Positions 59,601 through 64,000 of a DNA stretch of 64,000 nt are shown piece after piece. The notes beneath the pieces were generated by a model. That model was not told where the DNA came from and did no database searches. It worked only from the letters and a program-made list of their open reading frames with translations. The stretch is from Nectonema munidae (lineage: Eukaryota; Nematomorpha; Nectonematoida; Nectonematidae), in assembly GCA_030549495.1 (NCBI GenBank), contig JAUIRK010001059.1, positions 868,001 through 932,000 of the forward strand, read 5' to 3'. Position numbers and translations under genes: made by a program. Position 1 is the stretch's first letter. Every line of letters starts with the position of its first letter.

Positions 59601-62600
59601 CATTCATTGATAATAATTTCTTCCTTTTTTAACAAAATGACATATCTTAGTGCTTTTTTTACTATGAAGTTTGTTCCAAATAGAAAAGAAATTTTTTTAA
59701 ATAAAAGTGTCTAAATATTACAGATTAGAAGATTAGCCATTATTAGTGAGATTTATTTTTAATAGGTTCAAAATACATGTTGAATATTGTGTTTATATAT
59801 ACTTCAGATTTAATAATAAGAATGGAAAAGAAGGTTAAACAAAGAAAGATTGATGTTTATTTTAAAATAGCTCTCTGTGAAAGTGAATGCCAGGGCAATA
59901 CTAAGAAGCAAGGCAGCTTTTTAAAATGAAGATCTTGCCAGAAATGTTCTATTGCATAATGCTACAGAATTAAGTAAAGATGATATCCGAAATTTAAAGG
60001 CAATGTGAGAGCAAAACTCTGTTTGCTGTTCTGACATGGATTTGTTTACAAGACTTTGTAAAATGCACCATCCGTGCTCATCAGATTTGCAACAACATAC
60101 TTATGTGAGACATGTTTTAGGACTCTTTTGCTAACAAGATCAAGTCTAGAAATTGCTTGAATGCACAGGCAGTTAGCAGCATCGTTCTCTATTTTGAAAA
60201 GGTCATAATCAAGAAACAGGAATAAAAAGTCATTGAATTTTAATTCATTTAGAATCGTTTGAAGTTTTGGACATTTCAAACAAGCATGATCATTTTTGTG
60301 GTGTCTATTTAAATACTAATCTTTGATTCCTCTCCATATATTTGATTTTTCTTTACATATCATTGGAAAACAAAACAAAAAATTCTCTTCGTTGATCAAA
60401 TTTAGTATAAATTCAGCTTCTTTATCCTTAAATATCTTCTAATTTGCAGGCGGTGCGAAGGCACAAAAGTGCAGATGTAAAAACGTTTAGAAACAATAAG
60501 TTATCAATTGAAAAAGGCTTTAACTCTTCAGTTTACGTAATTCTAATGAAAGTTTAAATATTAAATACTTGCTCAATCCAAATTTTTCCTGTAGAAACTC
60601 CATGAATTTTGCAAGTAGGGTACTCCCATTCATACGTTTCATCATGCCTAAAAAGAGAAAAAACCATAAACCAAACATTTTAACAACCGTTCATAAAGTA
60701 TTAGAGAAGTCAATCTGCTTTTTGGTTAATATTAATTTTTATAAGCGTGACGAAATTATTCTTAACAAAAATTGTTCCAGATAGGATAATTAAAAATATA
60801 GTTAAAATAAAAATACGATAAATTAACGAGCATCTCTAATTAATTGATACTTTGCGAGTCTCAATTCATTTTTGCATCGGAATGTAACATCTTTAAGGTG
60901 AACACTAGTGACGGAATAATTCCAAAATAGCCTGCATATCCGATTAAAAATACGGATTCAAAAAAACCTGATTTAAAAAATTTACTTTCAGCTATGAAAA
61001 ACTGTCCTAGTTTGTAAGTAGATTCAGTAGTGATTTAACTGACGATTCATATTCTCTTTTTCATAGAATCTCATGAATTCTTGAAGTTGCGATTACATAT
61101 TCTAGGATCTTATGAAAAAATTATGCGCTTTAAGGTGAATAATGGCATACAATTTTTATAAATTTTTAATGAAAAAAATTTTTCAGTAAGCAAACTTAAG
61201 GAAAATGGCCAAAAATTTCAAGGTACATTGAAATAAGAGTTCATTTATACGCGTATTTATTTAACGACTGATTTATTGTTTTTTGCAAACAAAATGCTGA
61301 AACAGAAAGACATGTTTTATTAATTTTACCTTAAAAATGAAATATGTAAGGAAGTAGTAAAAAAGTAGTAGCTTTATTACGGGTAATCTTGACAGGTATT
61401 GCCATAATCAGTCACATTTTTCTCTGAAAATAATTATTAAAGTTGTGAATTTTGATGAAAACTGACAAAGCAGCATTTATTTGCCTTCTATATTTTTAAA
61501 TCATGAAGAAACTGCAAAAAGGCATATATTATTTTGAAGAGGAGAAAAGAAGTAGCTAATTATTATTTAAAGAAAAAAGATAATATAATCAAAGGCAAAT
61601 AATTGTAATGAAATAATATATTAATCATGATAATAATCAATTTTACGACTAGTGTTCCCAGCACGCTGAGGTTTAGCCGGTTTTTACCACTATGGCATCT
61701 AATCTCTCATTATTTTGCGTCTTCATTCATCTCTATTTTGCTCGTCCCCTAATGCTAAATGTCTTTTGCTCATGTCTCTTTTGGCTATTTATATCCATGT
61801 CATCTTTGACCTGCCTTTACTCTTATCTAAAGTTTGATTTTTATAAGCTTCTTTAATTAGATCAGCGCAAGGTCTTCTATTTACATGCCCAAACCACATT
61901 AACCTTTGTATTTCTAATACATATTTATTATAAATAATTGTAATGGAAAAAGTAAATTATCGAACTTAAAAAGATAGCAATCAAGAAAAAATCGTAAATT
62001 AAAATACAACAGATTTTTTGAAAGTGAGAACAAAATTTCCAAAAAAAAGGAGAATGAAATGAAAAAGAATATTTGGCGAAAGAAGTTAAAGCAAAATAGG
62101 AGAGATGCCAGCTTACTCTGTTAAAGTGATGCAAACGGTGCCTAAAGGAATTATTTCAACGACATTTCCCCAAATTCGCATCCTTGGCTGAATGCTTCCA
62201 TAAAAGCGGAATATCGGCGAATCCGCGTGAAAGCAACTCACAGGTGGGTGGTGAGAAACTTGTTCACAACAAATACGAAATCCCAAATCAGGTCTGAAAT
62301 AGAATAAAGAAAATCAAATATTATTTAAAATAAATTTTATCATGCCATGTTTAAATGATTCTTTACAATTAAATTGATTTATTTTACAAAAAAAATTGAC
62401 CTTTGACCCTCCTAAAAGGGTCATTTGATGTAGAAATTGATTTTTCTGTAACTTTGTCTAAAACATTGTACGCGTATATATTTTTGTGGGAAAATTTTTT
62501 TTTGGAGAAAATCGTATTTTATGCATTACCGTGCAATCATCCTCATTGATAATCTTGTGTAGGTAAAAAAATCTATAAAAAAGATTTAAAAAAATCTATA

Positions 62601-62967
62601 TGATTTTTTCTTGTCCCATTATTTTGATATGAATAAATTCAATTGAACTGTAAATGAGGGGTATCTCATATGCAATAACTATTGTGCATCACGCAACAAC
62701 TTTATTTTTATTCTGATAAAACTTTGCGGAATGAATTTAATCTTGCATCTAATTTTGTGTTGTTGAAAAGAAGCGAGGCAGAAAGAATTGATTTGCTGTT
62801 AATCAACATCCAAATGAATGTCTGCATGGAAAAGAAGCGCGCATAAAGAGCCAAATGAAAGAGTGTCACCTCTCCAATTCGTATGTTTCGCATAGAAGAG
62901 GATTGAAAGGCTTGCCCACTCTGTTCCAATTCGTCGCCAGCCCAGATACAGAAAAGGCCGCGATGAA
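47321..62967 (-). CDS. OSBPL2: Oxysterol-binding protein-related protein (ORP1/ORP2 group), seven exons, N-terminus outside window
   Basis: ORPs move sterols and phosphoinositides between membranes at contact sites through the ORD barrel. Exons in coding order: 62967-62870, 62293-62117, 60647-60569, 58646-58525, 51983-51848, 51786-51628, 47641-47321, together 363 codons plus stop. All six junctions are GT-AG and in phase. Motifs: [31 protein letters not shown] (ORP fingerprint), [67 protein letters not shown] and a C-terminal PQWFHN with [14 protein letters not shown]. The NxPxI-type ending and YGSI match ORP1/ORP2 best; the symbol is a group assignment. The stretch 41-80 residues after SHHPP is strongly diverged, and the usual GETYE is CETYE. 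Introns range from 61 to 6541 bases and hold transposons. Confidence 0.85.
48517..50427 (-). mobile_element. hAT-Charlie (ZBED5-like) transposon relic in ORP intron 6
   Basis: Inverted ends CAGGGGTTCCCAACC (48517) and, inverted, CAGGGGTTCACAACC (50427). On the minus strand near 49140-48900 it reads [20 protein letters not shown], matching the RWLSRGxVLxRxxELxxEL motif, and [17 protein letters not shown], matching DIFxxLNxLNxSLQGKN of ZBED5-like transposases. Frames shift and stops occur. Flanking 8-mers do not match well. A SINE (50171-50311) has inserted near its 5' end. Confidence 0.7.
50171..50311 (+). repeat. tRNA-derived SINE copy 6, best preserved
   Basis: GGGGCGTGAGTAGGGTTGGT start, B box GGGTTCGATCCCGC, body CTTTCCTCATAGTTCGATAC, tail CCTTCTCGATGAAAACACCC and ATGGTACCTTTACTGTA. 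About 140 bases. Sits inside the hAT relic, so it is younger than that element. Confidence 0.85.
51628..51786 (-). CDS. ORP exon 6
   Basis: Acceptor CTTAAAACAG after a 61-base intron, donor GAGAAA/GTAATT. Acidic linker, then [19 protein letters not shown], matching the VLWRxxPKPxNSxxMYNFT region. Confidence 0.85.
51848..51983 (-). CDS. ORP exon 5
   Basis: Acceptor CTTTTTTTGAAG, donor AATAGA/GTGAGT. Reads [20 protein letters not shown] and [14 protein letters not shown], matching LxALYGKWTECLYSxDxxxFxAYKKNDKKN. Confidence 0.85.
52570..53190 (+). repeat. Duplicated block, copy 1
   Basis: Colinear with 53859-54420: shared landmarks include ATTATAACCGAATCGTTCTT, GGGGCACCTAGTAGGGAACT, ACACGATTATCGGCGATAT, GTGTGTGAGGTGGGTAAATT and TTTCCTATATTAATCAGTCT. 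The middle (about 52975-53085) differs from copy 2. Lies in ORP intron 4. Confidence 0.8.
53390..53858. other. Low-complexity homopolymer-rich filler
   Basis: Unlike anything else in the window: alternating runs of A, G, C and T (for example AAAAAAATAGGGGGG and GGTTTTTTTGAAATTTT) with no repeat-family or coding signal. It joins two copies of a duplicated block, which suggests poorly resolved sequence rather than natural DNA. Confidence 0.55.
53859..54420 (+). repeat. Duplicated block, copy 2 (shorter by many small gaps)
   Basis: Same landmarks as copy 1, but repeatedly short of one to three bases, often in homopolymers or at doubled letters. Followed by hAT copy B rather than by the sequence that follows copy 1. 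Confidence 0.8.
54450..56770 (-). mobile_element. hAT transposon relic with BED finger, copy B
   Basis: Minus-strand pieces in order: 56546-56325 [20 protein letters not shown] and [14 protein letters not shown] (BED zinc finger with C and H pairs); 55871-55572 [20 protein letters not shown] and [12 protein letters not shown] (matching the RCxAHTLQLxVxDxL...IxKxRxI block before the third catalytic acid); 55465-55136 [20 protein letters not shown] to [10 protein letters not shown] (following helical region). Frames differ and intervals are degraded. The right end near 56766 is CTTATCACTG, inverse CAGTGATAAG. An AT-rich palindrome (54935-55017) interrupts it and is absent from copy A at 27780-29460. 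Confidence 0.7.
54935..55017. repeat. AT-rich palindromic insertion
   Basis: ATTAGTATTATAATATACTA and later ATATATTAGTATTTTT with TATTATAATAGTATCAATA and its inverse form overlapping self-complementary arms. The colinear hAT copy A lacks it. Confidence 0.5.
57405..57462. mobile_element. hAT right-end fragment
   Basis: Ends CGGATGTGCGCCCTTG; inverted it is CAAGGGCGCACATCCG, close to the CAGGGGCGCAGATCC end at 13134, with a GGGGGC run inside. No partner end found. Confidence 0.4.
58525..58646 (-). CDS. ORP exon 4, diverged
   Basis: Acceptor CCTTTTTTAG-type, donor CTCAAA/GTGAGT. Ends [13 protein letters not shown], matching LHxVEGxIxDK; the central part replaces the usual NFKPxGxF segment with LKFHSASLF. 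Confidence 0.8.
58883..59113 (-). other. Unrecognised basic open frame in ORP intron 3
   Basis: A 76-residue Lys/Arg-rich frame ending [16 protein letters not shown]. No family recognised, no splice sites that fit the ORP phases. Possibly part of an unidentified mobile element. Confidence 0.2.
59820..60310 (-). other. Unrecognised degraded coding-like stretch in ORP intron 3
   Basis: A 77-residue minus-strand frame (60279-60046) reads [20 protein letters not shown] and [20 protein letters not shown] and looks protein-like, but I cannot place it; the sequence to its left is broken by stops. Probably a decayed mobile element protein. Confidence 0.25.
60569..60647 (-). CDS. ORP exon 3
   Basis: Acceptor CTTTTTAG, donor GAGCAA/GTATTT. 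Reads [20 protein letters not shown] then KIWIEQ, matching YTWTNPTCCVHNIIVGKLWIEQ. Confidence 0.85.
61640..61920 (-). mobile_element. LINE C-terminal tail fragment in ORP intron 2
   Basis: The minus strand reads [20 protein letters not shown] and, after a gap, KGRSKMTWI, matching the RMxWxGHVxRxxxxxxxxxxxxG(K/R)RxxGRPxxTWxD tail typical of RTE/Jockey-type LINEs. Stops interrupt. No reverse transcriptase core is present. Confidence 0.6.
62117..62293 (-). CDS. ORP exon 2 (fingerprint exon)
   Basis: Acceptor TTCTATTTCAG, donor ACAGA/GTAAGC. Carries EQVSHHPP, whose two histidines bind the PI4P phosphate in the family. Phase 2 at both ends. Confidence 0.9.
62870..62967 (-). CDS. ORP exon 1 of those visible
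   Basis: Acceptor TATTTTTATTTAG, donor GAGAG/GTGACA. Encodes [20 protein letters not shown] then [13 protein letters not shown], the sterol/PI4P-pocket lid side of the ORD. The preceding exon (expected to carry an EPLSxLQRxxExLEYxxLLD motif) is not found up to 64000. Confidence 0.85.
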
Positions 62968-63880
62968 CTAAATAAAAATAATGGTGAAGGAGTATGGGAA
63001 AAGCAAAAGCGAAAACAGCAACAAATGAGGGTAAAAACAGGGGCTCTCGTTTTTGGGAGTTCAGCCATCTGCAGAAATTGTGTGAATTTCCATTTTTAAA
63101 ATATTTGACGAGACAAAAAGTTTAGAAAACTCGTGGTACAACACTAATGCACGATACTTTCACAGACACCGTTCGATTCCTGTTTTCTAGGTATTTTCTT
63201 TGTGTGCAGTTCCATCCAATGCATTTGATTTTGAAGTAGTGAAGAAACTTCAACACTTTGGTTACTTGTGTAACCTGATTGATTGTAAAACTATGGATTT
63301 GATTTTTGTCTATAATAGAATAATTTTGACATAATTACTCATTTATTTTTTGAAAGAAATGGTCGTGGACTCTTTAACTTAAAACTTGTTTCTTAATAGT
63401 GAATTTTCAGTGCTTATGAATTTATAAGGCAGCATATCCCTCCATTAATTTCATCCGTAAAGCATTTGTAAAAGATGAAAATTTAAGAAAAAATGCATGT
63501 TTTCTCTTTTCTTCTTAGAGTTTACTCCAGAGATTTTTACCACAATTTTTGCTGTTGATATTTTTAGTGCACTTTTTAGAGGCGAGGGGTTTCCAAAATT
63601 AGGATAGGCGCGTGTTGACAAATTTGTTCTGTCTGCACAGAGCTCTAACGTATACACATTATTCCATTTTGGTTAAGTTTGTCATTGAATCTGAACAGTG
63701 TGCCAAAAAGGACACAGATATTACTGAAAAAATAATCAAAAACTGTTTTATCCTGAGAATATTTGCAAAGTGTTTTTAATAAAATAGCTAAGTTAAATTC
63801 ATTTAAAAGAACTTTTTTACTTGGGTTAAAACAGTTCACTCTTTTTCCTCAAATTGGGAGCGTTCGTTGTTGATTCCATC
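62968..63880. other. ORP intron and upstream sequence; no exon recognised
   Basis: The sequence next to visible exon 1 is a strong pyrimidine tract on the minus strand, as expected of an intron end. No stretch up to 63880 matches the preceding ORP region. Confidence 0.5.
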
Positions 63881-64000
63881 CAGGGCCGGCCTTAGGCCAC
63901 TGCAACCTATGCGGCCACAGGGGTCCCCGCGCTTCTCATTTTTCATTTTGATGATATAATGTATGATTTCGCCAAATGCAAGGTTCGCAAAGTAAAGTTA
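63881..64000 (+). mobile_element. hAT left end, cut by window end
   Basis: CAGGGCCGGCCTTAGGCCAC then GCGGCCACAGGGGTCCCCGC and GCTTCTCA. This closely fits the GC-rich left end of zf-MYM1-type hAT elements (CAGGGCCGGCCTTAGG...GGGCCCCGCGCTT). Confidence 0.7.

Noticed and set aside
62799-63068. 89-residue minus-strand open frame starting at 63068
   Set aside because: It is intron sequence (a pyrimidine tract) read on into ORP exon 1 in the wrong frame.
1-64000. LTR retrotransposons, retroviruses, Polintons or other capsid-bearing elements
   Set aside because: No long terminal repeat pair, gag, protease, integrase or capsid motif was noticed; all reverse transcriptase pieces are of LINE type.

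Overview
This is AT-rich nuclear DNA from an animal, most likely an arthropod. The evidence is five conserved eukaryotic genes, canonical GT-AG introns, a zona-pellucida (ZP) domain membrane protein of the kind used in arthropod apical matrix, and two relics of a multicopy protein family that I associate mainly with arthropod genomes. Nothing bacterial, no CRISPR array, no rRNA and no intact tRNA gene was seen. I do not assign a species.

Host genes. (1) pICln (CLNS1A), + strand, 3148-3657, one exon. (2) METTL18-type protein-histidine methyltransferase, - strand, 9823-10737, one exon. (3) CSTF1 (CstF-50, polyadenylation factor), - strand, 19621-20919, one exon. (4) A ZP-domain transmembrane protein, + strand, at least six exons from 34376 to 41470, 5' part not found. 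(5) An oxysterol-binding-protein-related gene of the ORP1/ORP2 group, - strand, seven exons from 62967 down to 47321. Its exons mostly escape simple ORF reading, but all six junctions are in phase and together encode most of the lipid-transfer domain; the N-terminal part lies outside the window. Genes 1-3 are short and intronless; genes 4 and 5 are spread over 7-16 kb by mobile DNA in their introns.

Mobile DNA, left to right. 0-2.5 kb: hAT transposase end with a LINE next to it. 4-8.7 kb: Tigger/pogo relics, a relic of the multicopy family and a hAT relic. 11.7-19.1 kb: C-tract repeat, SINEs, a nested hAT composite and a nearly whole-length Tigger (16639-19079). 22-30 kb: a RNase H-bearing LINE on the - strand split by a 674-bp hAT MITE with a perfect 8-bp target duplication, then a BED-finger hAT relic and a second LINE fragment. 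32-41 kb: SINEs, a MITE inside a SINE, and a near-identical 120-bp repeat pair around the ZP gene. 42-47 kb: a ~155-bp tandem repeat array invaded by hAT and Tigger elements. 47-63 kb (inside the ORP gene): a ZBED5-like hAT holding a SINE, a suspicious duplicated block with low-complexity filler, the second BED-finger hAT copy, and a LINE tail. 63.9 kb: start of another hAT element.

The genes do not form a pathway. pICln (snRNP assembly) and CstF-50 (3'-end processing) are both RNA-processing factors, but nothing in the sequence links them. The stop codons of METTL18 and CSTF1 both lie inside an AATAAA hexamer. No wholly new system could be supported; the best leads are the divergent ORP gene, the ZP protein with its long basic tail, the shared G/C-tract ends of many hAT-like elements, and the satellite with an inverted unit.
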